Counted from the stretch's first letter, positions 1 to 14,689 are shown. The stretch: DNA of 64,000 nt from Tolypeutes matacus (GCA_026826555.1 JAKSZT010053764.1:37615520-37679519), one strand, 5' to 3'. The notes: generated by a model not told the origin, from the letters alone. A program made the numbers and translations.

Positions 1-594
1 TTCTATGCTCAAATTTGTTACTCTGAAGATAGTGGCTGGGGGTCACATTATCCAGACTTCCTTTCTACAAGGGTTCTGGCTATCATTTAGGTTCTTATAA
101 TGAGAGACTTGGAAGACTTGCATGGAGACTTGGGAGATAGAGGCTGTTTCCCCACAATGGTGGTGGTTGATGTATGGGCTAGCATGTTAGCTTTAGCAAT
201 AGTATACTTCCATTTCTCCACTGCTGACCTTTGTGGTCACTTCAGGGCTATGAGACAGCCATAACTTTGGTAGGTATACCCTGTAACGTTAGAAGATCTG
301 GGTATACCATCTTCTTCAACTTAGCAGTAGCCCCCTGAAGTTCACTCTCTGACCATTCCAATAATTTTGTGAACAACTAAATCCTGCATTCTCTCTTTTC
401 TGCTTAAAATACTAGAATGGTTTCTGTTTTTACTATTGAATTCTGAAAGGAAGTCAAGAATAGTAAGTGTTTCAGAAATGAAGTTTCTCTGGGCTAAAAG
501 TCGCTAAGCAGGTAGTAAAAGGAGGAGAAGATAGAGATATGTCCTTGGGGTTTGTATTCTTTAATTTCGATTCCAATTGTTGGTTGCTACTGGT
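1..594. other. No recognised feature
   Basis: AT-rich sequence with no exon, open frame or repeat I can name. 'tagtatacttccatttctcc' (near 202) recurs in a similar form near 1425, so part of it may be repeat-derived. Confidence 0.4.
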
Positions 595-1025
595 TAACTT
601 AATGTAACAACTTGGCTATATTATAGTATTCAGTTGTTTGGTCAAGCAAGCCCTGGCCTGGTTGCTACTATAAGGGTATTTTGTGGATTTAAATCATTAG
701 TCAATTGGTTGCATCATCATCTGATTACATCCACAATCAACCAAGGGCACTGCTTGCAGCAATGAGAGAAATTTCATCCCATCAGTTGAAGGTCTTAAAG
801 GGAGAACTGATGATTTCAGTAGTCAGAATTTCTACTTCAGTCAGCTAGCTTCTCCTGGGGAATTAATTCATTGACATTTTCATCGGAGTTCCCAACTTGA
901 CGCCTGCCCTACACAATTCGGATTTGCCAATATTCTCGGTCATGGGAGCCAATTCCTATAATAAATCTCTTAGTGTCAACATATATATCTCCTTTCAGTT
1001 CTCTGGAGAACCCTGACTAATACAA
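595..1025 (+). mobile_element. LTR-like interspersed repeat, candidate
   Basis: The sequence 'gtcaagcaagccctggcctg' through 'ggagaaccctgactaatac' resembles a solitary LTR family I have seen repeatedly in mammalian, especially xenarthran, DNA. The subfamily is not assigned. The boundaries are estimates. Confidence 0.4.
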
Positions 1026-3060
1026 GTATAGAAATACAATAGCTTTTTGTATCTTTACAGTTAAAGTGAATTTCTTGTAGGCAGTGTATAGTTGGATCTT
1101 GCTTTTTTAAAAAAATCAAATCTGACGATCTCTGTCCTTTAATTGGGGTATTTAGACCATATGCATGTAATGCAATTACTGAATCAAGTTTAAATCTATC
1201 ATCTTATTTGTTTCCAATTTGTCCCATCTGTTCTCTGTTCACTTTTTCTTTTTGGCTTTTTGGATTTACTGAAATTTTAAAAAAATTCTATTTTATCTTT
1301 TGTTGATTTTCTTAGCCACACACTTTGTTTGCTTTGGAGTTTATAGTATTCATCTTTAACTTATCACAGTTTTTCTTCAAATGATGGTACAACCATTCAT
1401 GTATAGCATAAGAATTTTATAATAGTATACTGACATTTCTCCACTGCTGACCTTTGTGTTACTGTTGTTATATACTTTACTTACACAAATATTATAAATT
1501 TTACACTACATTGTTAATTTTGTCTAATAGTCAATCTTTTAAAAGAGAACTTACTTTTAAAAAATCAAAATATTTATCCAAGTAATTACCCTATCTGGGC
1601 CCTTCCTTTGTGGAGATTCAGATTTCCATCTGCTATCATATTTTTCTGCCTGAAGGACTTCTTTTAAGATTGTAGTATACATCTACTGGTGATGAATTAT
1701 TTCATCTTTTGTTTATATGAAAATTCACTTTGCATTCATTTAAAATTTTATTTTTATTGTGGTAATATATATAACAATTTTTGCCATTTTAACTATTTTA
1801 AGTGTACAATTCAGTGGCATTAATTACTTTTACAAGTTGTGCTTCCATTACTAAAGTTTTTCATCACTTAAAACAGAAATTCTTCACCCTTTAAGTATTA
1901 AATCGCCATTTCCTCTCCCCCCAATCCCTGCTTACTTCTTATCTTCTTTCTGTACCTGTGAATTTGCTTGTTCTAGATATTTCATATAAGTGGAATAATA
2001 TAGTAGCTGTTCTTTAGCGTCTAGCTTATTTCACTTAACATAATGTTTTCAAGGTTCATCCATGCTGTAACATGTATCAGAACTTCATTCCTTTTTATGT
2101 CTGAAGAGTATTCCATTGAATGGATTCATCACATTTTGTCTATTCATTCAATATCTGTCAATAGACATTCAGGTCTTCACCTTTTGTCTACTGTGAAGAA
2201 TGTTGCTTTGAAAACACTGGTGTACAAATATCTGTTTGAGTCCCTATTTTCAATTCTTTGGGGTAAATACCTAAAAATAGAATATCAGGGTCATATGGTA
2301 AGTCTATGTTTAACAGTTTGAGGACCAAACTGTTTTCCACAGTGGCAGCACCATTATTCATTCCCACCAGCAATGCATGAGATTACCAATTCCTCCAAAT
2401 CCTTGCCAACATTTTTTTTTTTTTTACAGACTAGCCATCCTAGTGCATGTGAAGTGGTATCTCATTTTAGTTTTAATTTGCATTTCCCTGATAGCTAATG
2501 ATTTTGAGCATCTTTTAATGTGCTTGGTGGCCACCTATATCTTTTTTGGAGAAATGTCTATTCAAGTCCTTTACCCATTTTTAAACTGTGTTGTCTTTTT
2601 GAGTTACAGGAGTTCTTTATGTATTATGGATATTAAACCTTTATCGGATATGTGGTTTCCAAATATTTTCTCCCATTCCAAAGGTCATCTTTTCACTTTC
2701 CTGATAATGTCCTTGATGCACAAAAGATTTTAATTTCGATGAAGTCCAATTTTTCTAATTTTTTCTTTCATTGCTTATACTTTTGGTACAGTTTAAGAAT
2801 CTATTACCTAATAAAAGGTTCAGAAGATTTCCCCCTATGCTGTCTTCTAAGAGAATTATGGTTTTAACTCTCATATTAGGTCATTGATCCATTTTGAGTT
2901 AATTTTTTGCATATGGTGTGAATTAGTGGTCCAATTTTATTATTTTGCATGTGAATATCCAGTTTCCCAGCACCAGTAGTTGAAGAGACTATTCTATTTG
3001 TTCCCTATTTGCCTTCAAATTTTTGAAATGAATTTTTACTGTGTATAGAATCCTAAGTTG
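1026..3060 (-). mobile_element. Antisense L1 fragments (5' ORF2 piece and 3' end)
   Basis: 1030-1735 reads on the minus strand like the endonuclease part of L1 ORF2 (including the reverse of 'cttgtaggcagtgtatagttg'). 1736-3060 is an L1 3' UTR and ORF2 C-terminal part, also on the minus strand: the recurring mammalian L1 text 'aaggttcatccatgctgtaac', 'gaatgttgctttga' and 'caatgcatgagatt'. The frames are broken throughout. The two pieces may be one rearranged element or two insertions. Confidence 0.8.
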
Positions 3061-3119
3061 TCAGGTATTTTTTTTCCTTTAGTACTTTAAAGCTATAGCT
3101 CCATATTTGAATGTGGTTA

Positions 3120-3370
3120 AAGAGGGAAATTTTAGGTTGTATATATGTTATTAGAATAAAATTTTATAAATATGACTGAACAACACAAACAGGGAATCCT
3201 AATATAAACCATGGACTATAGTTAATAATACAATTATAATATTTTTTCATCAGTTGAAACAAATGTACCACACAATTGCAAGGTGTTAATAATGGAGGGA
3301 GGGTGGTATATGGGAACTCAGTATTTTCTGCATGATTTTTCTGTAACCTCTAACTTCTCTAACAACAACA
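3120..3370 (+). mobile_element. L1 3' end fragment, sense
   Basis: The text 'gttaaagagggaaattttaggttgtatatatgttattagaataaa' and 'tggagggagggtggtatatg' closely parallels the L1 3' UTR at 55150-55930 of this window, in the same orientation. It is a short 5'-truncated piece. Confidence 0.65.
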
Positions 3371-3379
3371 AAAATGATG

Positions 3380-3780
3380 TAACCCTACTGTCTTCTTGTT
3401 TGTTTCCCATGAGAAATCTGCTTTCTTATCTTTCTCTATAAGCAATATATCTTTTTTCTCTAGCTGCTTTAAAATTTTTCTCATTGTCATAGAGTTCAAG
3501 AAATTTGTGTCTTCATGTTTCTTGTGCTTGAGGTGAGATTTTTGGATATATAGGGTTTAATGTTTTCAATAAAGTTGGAAAGTTTTCAGTAATTATTTCT
3601 TCAAACTTTTTGTGCCCCTCCCCCCATTCTCCTCTCCTTCAGAGACTCCAATTAAATGTATATTAGACTGGAGTTCTCTCACAGCTCACAAGTGCTGTTA
3701 ATTTTCATTTTGGATAGCTTCGACTGCTATGTTTTAAGTTCAGTAATCATTTCTTCTGCAATGTCTAATCTGCCATGAAT
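3380..3780 (-). mobile_element. Antisense L1 ORF1/5' region fragment, candidate
   Basis: 'tcccatgagaaatctgctttcttatc' and 'caataaagttggaaagttttcagtaattatttcttcaaa' are typical reverse-strand L1 ORF1-proximal sequence, comparable with 29900-30130 and 51040-51250 in this window. It is old and diverged. Confidence 0.6.
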
Positions 3781-3919
3781 CATACCAGGTGCACTTTTTC
3801 ATCCAGACAGTGTACTTTTCATCTCCAATAGAGTGGTGAATACAGTAGGGTTGAATGAATAAGAAGTGAAGACCAGTATACATACCCTTTGAGAAGTTTT
3901 GTGAAGATGCAGAGAAAGA

Positions 3920-4590
3920 GTTGTAGCTGGTTTGAAAAAGTTTTTATATGTTTTTTACTTTAAATGAGAATTCGTAGAGCATGTTTTATGTTGATGAGAA
4001 TGATCTAGTTGAAAGGGAAAGACTGATAAATTAGAGAAAGGGGTAAATGACTGAAGCTTTTATGAAGACAAGGGATGAGACCCAGAGCACAAATTTAAAG
4101 ATTGGGCTTTGACAGGACAAAAAAGTTTTTTTTTTTGTTACTAGAAATATGAGTACAGATGCAAGTATTGGCAGTGGAAAAAAAATAATTACTGTTGATT
4201 GCTTCCATTTTTTCATTAAAATATGAGGAAATGTCTTTAGTTGAGAATAGAGTGTGGGAGGGGAACAAGGAGAGGTATGTGAAAGAAATATGAGGATGAA
4301 GGAGAGGATATGAAATAATCATTTCAGAAAAGTGGGAAAGCAAACTCACTAGAGAAATTTGGCTTGCTTGGAAGTGTAAAGTGCCCTTTTGAGTTGCATT
4401 GATCATGAATTTAAAGTAAAACCAGTAAACAAAAATTTGAATACATTTTCTGTAACAATATCAGTTACTTGGATGCTAGTATGGTGAAGAAAGAAATTTA
4501 GATTCAATGAGGGTGAGGCTTTGTGGAAAGTATGATAGAGGAAGGGGGGGCAAGGGAGTCAAAAGTATTTGCTAGGGCAGGCACGATTTT
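3920..4590. repeat. Ancient interspersed repeat, family not assigned
   Basis: A purine-rich stretch resembling an old mammal-wide repeat ('gagaatgatctagttgaaagggaaagactgataaat', 'gagcacaaatttaaagattgggctttgacaggac'). I recognise the text as repetitive but cannot name the family with confidence. It has no coding content. Confidence 0.3.
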
Positions 4591-4869
4591 AATGATGGAT
4601 CATGAAACCCAAGCTGGGTAAGAAAAGAAGTAAAAGAAAAATGGGTAATGGGTTATGGACAAAGTGGTGGGGTTGGAAAGTAAGGAAGTGCTCAAATAAT
4701 CATTTCTGTGGTTTTTTTTTTTTTGAGGGAAATTTTGAGAGGACACAGAAGCAAATGGAAGGGACATCCAATGGCAAAATCTTGGACAATATGAGCACCC
4801 AAATAAGTAATGATAGTAAAAGATAATAACCCACAGAATAAGTATACATGGGTCCATACTGATATAAAT

Positions 4870-4902
4870 AATTGAATGAAAGAATGAATGAATGAATGAA
4901 AT
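4870..4902. repeat. (GAAT)n microsatellite
   Basis: About six consecutive GAAT/GAAA units within 'attgaatgaaagaatgaatg', running on to 4902. Seen directly. Confidence 0.85.
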
Positions 4903-5243
4903 GAGCAGTTTTTCCTTACAGAATACCAATTAGTAAATGAAAGAGTAATGATAGCAATACAAATCACCACTTGACAAATACCACAGTAATAAGCACTGTA
5001 GGCAAGAATCATTGATGGATCCTAACATTAACGGGCAGAGCATGATGGGAAACAGGATATTTGCAGTCTCAAAGTATTTCTTCACAAGATAATTACAAAA
5101 AGAAAAACAGTAATTTTACAGCAATGAAACCTGGCAGGCACCACTTTAGCGAGTGATAAAAGTTGCCACTACCAGTAATAAAACATATTACATGATGTAC
5201 CTCCTGATATGATACACTGAAAAGGCTACAATATCATTTCTGT

Positions 5244-5340
5244 GGTTTTTGGTTTTTTTTTGAGGTACCTAGCGTGGGATTGAACCTGGGACCAAGTGGG
5301 AGGTAGGCACTCAACCACTGAGCCACATTGGCTCCACTGA
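5244..5340 (-). mobile_element. DAS-SINE, monomeric, reverse
   Basis: A T-run then 'gaggtacctagcgtgggattgaacctgggacc' and '...ctcaaccactgagccaca'. On the minus strand this is an Ala-tRNA-like head with a diverged B box and an A tail. It is an older DAS-type copy. Confidence 0.85.
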
Positions 5341-5446
5341 GTTGTTTTTCTTGTTTGTTTGCTTGCTGTTTTGTTTTTGTTTTAGGAGGCACTGGGGACC
5401 AAACCCGGGACCTCCTATGTGGGAAGCAGGCACTCCCTTTCTGTGG
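5341..5446 (-). mobile_element. DAS-SINE fragment, reverse
   Basis: A second reverse DAS unit directly adjoining the first. A T/G-rich tail is followed by 'aggaggcactggggaccaaacccgggacctcc' and 'gtgggaagcaggcactc'. It is truncated before the A box. It may be one dimeric insertion with the previous unit. Confidence 0.8.
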
Positions 5447-5847
5447 TATTCTTTCCAAAATGTATAATGTCAATCTAATCATGAGAACATATCACACAAA
5501 TTGAAGAACAATCAACAAATAAATGGCCAGTATTCTTCAAAGTGTCAAAGTCATGAAAGACAAAGGCTGAGGAAATGTCCCAGATTGGAGAAGACTAGGA
5601 AGACATGACTACTAAATATGAGGGATCCTGGATTGGATCCTGATCAGAAAAAGCGAAAGTTTTTCCACAATTGGCTAAATTTGAATAAGTCCTGTATATT
5701 AGTTAATAATATTGAATCTATGTTAGTTTCTTAATTTTGATCATTGTACTGTGGCTATGTAAGATGTTAACACTGGAGAAGCTGGAACTCTGCCTACTAG
5801 TTTCGCAACTTATTTGTAAGTCTAATGCTATTTCACATGGTTTGTTT

Positions 5848-5950
5848 GTTTTTTTTCGTATGTTTGTTTATAAGGAGGTACCAGGGATTGAACCCAGGAC
5901 CTCATACATGGGGAGCAGGTGCTCAACCACTAAGCTACACCTGCTCCCCT
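5848..5950 (-). mobile_element. DAS-SINE, reverse
   Basis: 'aaggaggtaccagggattgaacccaggacctcatacatgggg' and 'gtgctcaaccactaagctacacctgctccc' give the complete tRNA-like head on the minus strand, with a short T-rich tail. Confidence 0.88.
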
Positions 5951-6219
5951 CTAATACTATTTCAAAATTAAAAAGTTAAAAGCCATGGGATTAGTAGGTT
6001 AGAGATGTTGATGAAATTGAAGAAATGTTGCCATGGACTACTAAGAAAAGGGCTAGAAAGATAGGTGTTCAGACAGTGGGATGTTTGATGTTGAGATTTT
6101 GGAGGTGGTAGTCTATTGATTATACGGTGGTGTAGAGTATGACCACAGGAATGAATATTTGAAGTGAGATTGAGGGAAAAAAAAAGTTGAAGGTAAGGAA
6201 GTAAGAAAAAGAGGCCATC

Positions 6220-7065
6220 AGTTCAACAATAAAAAGACAAACATCCCAATTGAAAAATGGGCAAAGGACTTGAATAGACATTTCTCCAAAGATATATAGT
6301 CAAACGGAACATAAAAAATGCTAGACATAATTAGCCATTAGGGAAATGCAAATCAAAACCACAATGAGTTACTGCCTCACACCCACAATAATGGCTCTTA
6401 CTTTAAAAGCAGCAAATTATAAGTGCTGGTGGGGATGCAGAGAAATAGGACCCTAGTACACTGTTGATAGGAATGTAAAATGGTGCAATGTGGAAAAGTT
6501 TTGTGGTTCCTCAAAAAGTTATAGAATTACCCTATAACCTGGCAATCCCACTTATATATATCCCTCAAAATTAAAAGTAGCATATCAAACAGATAATTGC
6601 ACACAGACATATCTGTACACCAATGTTCATAGCAGCATACAGAATAGCAAACAGGTGGAAGCTTCCTAGGTGTCCATCAACAGATGAATAGAAAAACAAA
6701 ATGTGGTATATACATACAACGGAATATTACTTAGTCTTAAAAGGAGTGAAGTTCTGATATATGCTACAATATGGATGAACCCTGGAGCCATGTTGAATGA
6801 AATAAGCCAGATACAAAAGGATATTATATGATTCTACTTATATCAAATAAACAGAATATGTAAATTCACTGAGACAGAAAGTAGGGTACAACTTATGGGG
6901 TGGGAGGGGGAATGGAGAATTAATGCAAAATGGGTACAGGGTTTTTATTTGGGGTGAAGGGAAAGTTTTGGTAATAGATGGTGGTGATGGTAGCACAATA
7001 TTGTGAATGGAAATTTTATGTTGTATATATGTTACTATGGTTAATGACAATTAAATGCAATACAT
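6220..7065 (+). mobile_element. L1 3' end, sense, 5'-truncated
   Basis: Canonical L1 ORF2-end and 3' UTR text: 'aacaataaaaagacaaacat', 'gggcaaaggacttgaatag', 'caatgttcatagcagcat', 'gatggatgaaccctgga'-like, and an AT-rich end. Frames are broken. It is antisense to GKAP1's direction. Confidence 0.88.
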
Positions 7066-7251
7066 GGTCTTGGATTGGATTTTCTCAAAGGACATTAGGA
7101 TTGTTGAAAAAATTGGAATAGAGACTGTAAGCTTTGTATCAATGTTACATTTCTTGAGCTTCATAACTATACTTAAGGTGGTTACATAGATGAGTGTACT
7201 TGTTCTCAGGAAATGTACAAGGAAGTGTTAAGTGTTAAAGGAGCATGATGA

Positions 7252-7635
7252 GGGAAGTGGATGTGCCTCAAGTGATTGGGCTCCCGTCTACCATATGGAG
7301 GGTCCTGGGTTCAGTTCCTGGGGCTTCCTGGTGAAAGCGAGCTAGTCCATGCAGAGAGCTGGCCCACACCAAGAGCCGACACAACAAAAAAGAGGCACAG
7401 AGGAGAGAGAGTGAGACACAACAGACCATGGAGCTAAAGTGGCTCAAGCAGTCGAGTGCCTCTCTCCCACATCAGAAGGTCCTGGGATCGGTTCCCGGTG
7501 TATCCTAAAGAGAAGATAAGAAGAGAAGACAAGCAAAGAATGAGCAGCGAATGGACACAGAGAGCAGACAGCAAGTGCAAGCGGTGTGTGTGTGTTTGTG
7601 TGTGTGTAATAAATAAAAAATAAATCTTAAAAAAA
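7252..7635 (+). mobile_element. Dimeric DAS-SINE with perfect TSD
   Basis: A perfect 15-bp TSD (AAAGGAGCATGATGA) at 7237-7251 and 7636-7650. It has two tRNA-like units, with heads at about 7252 and 7435. The linker contains 'gagagctggcccacaccaag' and the tail part has 'gaatggacacagagagcagacagc', then (TG)n and an AATAAA-type A tail. It is a complete and fairly young copy. Confidence 0.95.
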
Positions 7636-7814
7636 AAAGGAGCATGATGAATGCAAACTACTCTCAAATGTTTAGAAAATAGATAAATATATGATTTATC
7701 CATATATTTATATAAATGGATTTATATACATATGGATATATGGATTTATCCATATATTAAATATAAATATATTTATTCATATACTTATTTTTTCTATTAG
7801 AAAACAGATAAATA

Positions 7815-7895
7815 TATGGATGGATGGCAGGCAAAGAAGGAAGGAAGGGAGAGAAAGGGAGGTTGGGAGGGAGAAAGGAAAGAAGGAAGAAATGT
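7815..7895. repeat. GGAA/GA-rich low-complexity tract
   Basis: The plus strand is almost pure purine ('gaagaaaggaaggaaggga'-type units), flanked upstream by an AT-rich 'ggatttatccatatat' repeat cluster at 7690-7780. Confidence 0.8.
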
Positions 7896-8024
7896 GGCAA
7901 AATCCTAATAGTTGGTAAATCTGAGTAACTGGGTGGGGGGTACATTGAAGTTCTATGTATCGTTTCCATATTCTTTTTACAACTTTCATGTAATTTGAAA
8001 TTATTTCAAAATTAAAAGTTAAAA

Positions 8025-8375
8025 AGAAATGAAGTACTAAGACATGCTACATGGATGAACCTTGAAAATATGCCAAGAAATCAATCACAAAAGGTTACAT
8101 ATTGCATGATCTCTTGTATATAAAACAGAATAAGCAAATATGTAAAAACAGAAAGGTTAGTGGTTGTCAGGGATTGGAGGGAGGGCAGAATGTGGAATGA
8201 CTGATAATGGGTTCAGAGTTTCTTTTTGGGGAGATGAAAGTATTCTGAAAGTAGAGTGGTTGACGGTTGCGTAAATTTGTGGATATACTAAAAAAATCAC
8301 TGAACTGCACCCTTTAAAAGGGTGAATTTTATGGCATGTAAATTATATCTCAATAAATCTGTTAAGAAGCAGCCA
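8025..8375 (+). mobile_element. L1 3' end fragment, sense
   Basis: 'ctacatggatgaaccttgaaaatatgcc', 'ggttagtggttgtcagggattgg', 'gttgcgtaaatttgtggatat' and 'aattatatctcaataaatctgtt' are the L1 3' UTR. The CBX3 retrocopy lies immediately downstream. Confidence 0.82.
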
Positions 8376-8501
8376 GGATATTGGATGAATTATCCATGTG
8401 GATGTTCAAATTACTGAGTGATGAATAGAACACAACTAGAGAAGAAACGATAAAGGAGCTAATTTTTTAAAAAGCTAATGTCTTTTTAAAGCACGAGAGC
8501 A

Positions 8502-10459
<1,958 letters not shown>

Positions 10460-10474
10460 TAAAGCACGAGAGCA

Positions 10475-11254
10475 AGTTATGAGGGTATTGGTATATGACT
10501 GTTATGAGAAGGGGTGTGGGTAATATAGCTCAAGTAAGGCATAAGCATCAAAAGAGCTGTGGTTTATGGAGAGGGGAAGTTGCTTGGGCAGCAGTGAAGT
10601 AAAGAAGGTCACTTCCTGGCCCTGAGAACCATAAAATGTGTGAAAGGAATTATCTGCCATTTGAGAGGACTTTAAGGCAACCTATGTTCTTAGGATAAAC
10701 AGATTTAAATAAAGGCAAGGAGGTTGTAGTTGAATGCAGGTAATATAATAAACTTATAGAAAAGAAGGAAAATAAATTTTAATCCACATTTTAAAAATTA
10801 AAATGATATATGCTATAATGAACCAATATAATCTTTCCCTATGAGGATTACAGCTCTCTTGCCCTATGAAATAGGCCTCTTTGGAATCTATTCTGCTACG
10901 CAGCTTAATTATTTCATTAAAATATATCCTATTATAAAACTGTCATGAATGCCATGTAGAAGTGAAAATCCGGCTGATTCAAAGAATCCACAATTCAAAA
11001 AATCTTCAATTTAAACTACAAAAACTCTGATATTAACTATCTGAGCTCATGAACCTTGTTAACATCATCCTAAGCTGGACACATAACATCCTTCTGTACA
11101 TTACAGGCTAAGAAAGTGGTTGAAAAAGTACTGGAACTTCAATATTGCTGCAATTTCAAGACACACATGATGCTTTATCAGGCAGCTGATACAAAAAAGG
11201 AAAGGAAGGCAAAAAAGATTTTAAATATTAGAATATTATATCCCTTTCAGCTGC
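10475..11254. other. No recognised feature
   Basis: The original target region beyond the CBX3 retrocopy. No exon-like segment or named repeat is recognised. Confidence 0.4.
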
Positions 11255-11800
11255 ATAACAACCCACCCCAAAATTTGGTGGATTAAAAATTATTTTTTAT
11301 TATCTCTCAATATGCTGTGAATTGACTGGACTCAGCTCAGCAGTTCTCCCTTCAGGTCTCTCATGTGTTTGCATCAAACAGCAGCAGTGCTGGAGTCATC
11401 CAAAGGCAATATTGGGCAGGACATCTAAGATGACTCATTCACATGGTTAGCAGTTGCAGCTGGTTGCAGGTTGGGAGTTCACTTGGAGCTATCAACCACA
11501 GTGCCTACCTGTAACCTCTCAGGTGGTTTGAGCTTCTTACACTATGGAGATCTTATGTACTTGGACTTCTTACAAGGCAGTGTCTTTCCCCCCAGAGCAG
11601 GCAGGGAGTGCTCATGAAAGAAAAGGTGAGAGCTGTCAGTTTCTTAAGGTCTGGGGTCATTCTGCTGTATTCTGTTGATCAGAGAACACACTGAATTCAT
11701 CCAAACTCAAGGAATGGGAACACAAACCCTACCTTACTATGAGAAGAATGTCAAAGAATTTGTGGCTATCTTTAATCTTTCACGGTCTGCCCTCTGGCCA
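11255..11800 (+). mobile_element. LTR-like remnant, first of two related copies
   Basis: 'cagctgcataacaacccaccccaaaatttggtgg' through 'tgtggctatctttaatctttca' matches an old mammalian LTR-like family. A related copy follows at 13130-13650. No internal retroviral coding region is seen between them. ERVL/MaLR-type is a guess. Confidence 0.5.
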
Positions 11801-12599
11801 CTAATTATTTACATTTCTTCCACAGGCAGTATATACTCACTCACTCCCACAGCCCCTAACACTTCATCCCATTATGGCATTAGCCACAATTCTAGGATCT
11901 CAACATCTAAGTCAGGTCCAGATGCAGTTCCTCATGTACCTATGAATCAAGAGAGAAGTTATCTGCCCTCTACCCACTAGCATATAATAATAAAAGAGAC
12001 AGGATAACCACAGTAGATACTTCTATTCAAAAAGGAGGAAAATATTACACACTTATCAGTCACTGATCTATAGCAAATCTGAACTGTAGCTAGACACATG
12101 TTGTCAGTTCCTTGATTAGAAGCCTAATTGGGTTCTGTTCTTGGCTTTACAATCTGAGTTACACTTACTTTTCCATAAGAAATATGGATAGCATATTCCC
12201 ATATTTGCATCTGGATATATGATTTGCATCTGGATAGCATTCTCAGACTGCTTCCTACTGAGAGAAGGTTGAGGTTCCAAAGGCCTCCTTGAGTTCAAGC
12301 GGCTACAATTTCTTTAAAATCTTTGTGGATTCCTTATAATCAACTTCATTGGACAAAAGTCATACCCACATTTGTTTCTGAGACAGGCCCTTCTCTTCAT
12401 TGGGCTGCCTGTGAGGCTGTAGTACAATGCCCTTAAGAATCTTAAAAGCCCCTAGTTAACTAAGAGGATGGATATGAGGCATGCCCTTAAGATCTGTAGT
12501 AGCCCTATGAGGCAGTACCTTTAATCCTTAATGGCTTTATAGCCATGTCCTTGAGACCTTTATCCTGAAGTCATGCTTTACTCATAGCATGGGCTTGAT

Positions 12600-12670
12600 C
12601 TTTGCCCTTAAGGCATTTATTATTTTGAGAATTATTTGCAGGGGGTGGGTGGGGGTGGGGGGAGGAGAAG
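12600..12670. repeat. G-rich tract
   Basis: 'gggggtgggtgggggtggggggagg' around 12642-12665 has four or more G runs close together and could form a G-quadruplex on the plus strand. Seen directly; the structure is inference. Confidence 0.6.
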
Positions 12671-13129
12671 ACTGGGGTCGAGTTTTTTTTTTTGAACCCA
12701 TAAAATCCTGGCTACTTTATAATTCTTTAAATTCTGCTAACAAAAACTGAAGTTTCTTTTTTGCTCATCTCTTTCTTCTTGTATTTTATCATAGGCAGTT
12801 AGAAGAAACCAATTGCATCTCTCTATATTGTCTGAAAAACCAAACCTTTTCAACCAGATCCACGTTCATTAGGTTCATTTTCTTTTTTCTATGCTACTAC
12901 AGGCAATAATGTTGCCAAGCTTTCTATCATTTCATAACAGGAATACCCTTTCAATAACATTCTCCTCCATGTTCTTCAAGTTCTCACTGAAAGTCTCCTC
13001 AAATCTCTCCTAACATTCATTAACAGGTGCCTTGGGGTCTTGTCAGCTTCCTCCTGTCACCTGACCCCAAAGCTAATATCACAAGCTTTTTTTTTTTTTT
13101 TTTAACAGCATTACCTCTTTTCCAAGTAA

Positions 13130-13650
13130 CAAATTTTGTTTTGGTTATCTAACAAACTACTTGCAAACTTAGGAGTTTTTAAAACAACAGTTTATTATTC
13201 TCTCTTACTCTGCTATGGATTGCTTAGCAGTTTTTACTTGTGATCTCTTATGTAGGTGTAGTCAGAATGCAGCTGACATCAGTGTCGTGGGAAGGCTTGA
13301 CTGGGATGGATGCCCAAAATGGCTCACTTACATGACCTACAGTTGTTGGCTAGGTTGATGATGTCAACCAAAGGCTACAGATAGCCTTTCCTTGTGTCTT
13401 GGGTTTCTTATAGCATGGTGGTCTCAAGATAATCACACACAGAGCTAACTCCCTCAGAGGGAATGTGCCAAGAGGGTGGAAGTGGAAGTTGAAATCTCTT
13501 AAGTGTCAGGTTTAGAAACAGATAAGTGCTTTTCTGTGACACTCTATTGATTAAAAAAGGTACATAGCCTCTTCTACCCCCCAGATTCAAGGGAAGAAAT
13601 CAGAGACCTTACTTCTTGATGGAAGGAATGTCAAAGATTCATGGCCAAAT
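13130..13650 (+). mobile_element. LTR-like remnant, second related copy
   Basis: Same order of landmarks as 11255-11800: 'ttatctaacaaactacttgcaaacttaggag', then 'tgatggaaggaatgtcaaagattcatggcc'. The two lie in direct orientation about 1.4 kb apart. They are diverged. A family relationship is inferred from shared text. Confidence 0.45.
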
Positions 13651-13956
13651 TAGAGGATGGGGCAGTTAAGAATATTTGCATGTGATTGATTTTATACATA
13701 CACACACATATTTTTATTTATTTTAGGACAGTTATGACAGGAGTTTTCTCTGATTTTCTATGCTTTGCCGTTTAGCCCAGTGGCTTTCAACTTGGCTGGC
13801 TGCTGTTTTTTAAATCATCTGGAAAAGTGGTTCACTATATGTTTGCATGATAATTTTGTTTGCTCTCATAACATAAAAGGCTGATATTATAACATTTAGA
13901 AATAGGAACCTTGTTATTCTGACCAAAAATATTACCAAAAATAATTTAATTTTGAG

Positions 13957-14166
13957 AGCGGATATGACTCAAGTGGTTGAGCATCTGCTTCCCACATAGG
14001 AGGTCCTGGGTTTGGTCCCCAGTGCCTTCTAAAACACACACATACACACAACAAGCAAATGAAAAAACCAACTCAGAGGAGCCAATGTGGCTCAGGGGTT
14101 GAGCACCGGCTTCCCACATACATGGTGTTCTGCATTCAATCCATGGCTCCAGTACCTTAAAAAAAA
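13957..14166 (+). mobile_element. Two tandem DAS-SINE units
   Basis: Unit one starts 'gagagcggatatgactcaag' and ends in a CA-rich tail. Unit two starts near 14077 'gaggagccaatgtggctcag' and ends in an A run. Both have recognisable B boxes. No clear TSD was found. This may be one dimeric insertion or two. Confidence 0.85.
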
Positions 14167-14689
14167 AAATTTACTATTAAATAAGTCTGGATATTAGATA
14201 GAATGAATAGCATTGTTCATTCTAGAATCCAAAAATCAAGAAATCTTAATATATATAATATTTCTTAGAATATGTGGCACTACTGTTTAAGTATCTAGAC
14301 ATGAATGTTATGTTTGTAAGACTGAAATCACTGGCTCAAAAAGAAATACAGTGTTGAAGAAGAATAATTGAAACCCTAATTGTTGGCTATTTTCCTCCAA
14401 CAATAGCTAGTTTAATGAAAGGGGGCCCTTGAATTAGTTACTTGAAAATGGTCAACCTAGTCTCTAAAATCAAACTTTTTAAAATTAGTGGGTATGCCCC
14501 CATTAATGAGCTAGCAAAATAGAACTAATAGAATTTTTAGTTCCTCTTTTTCCAGGGATATGATAGACTAGGATGTTCAGATTAATTTCTGTGCTTGAAA
14601 CAACTAAAATGCTGGAGTACTTTTTAAAAGCATTGAAGGGCTGACAAATGAGGAGAAATCACTTTTAAAAAATGAGAAAATGAGGTAAA

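Noticed and set aside
5244..5950. tRNA gene candidates from A- and B-box-like sequences
   Set aside because: They are SINE heads with A tails and TSD-type flanks. None folds as a complete, undiverged tRNA by eye.
7690..7780. Short repeated 'ggatttatccatatat' units as a CRISPR-like array
   Set aside because: They are AT-rich low-complexity repeats without regular spacers, in a mammalian genome.
11675..11980. A 101-codon plus-strand frame
   Set aside because: It overlaps the end of an LTR-like remnant. There is no domain, no conserved start context and no splice support.
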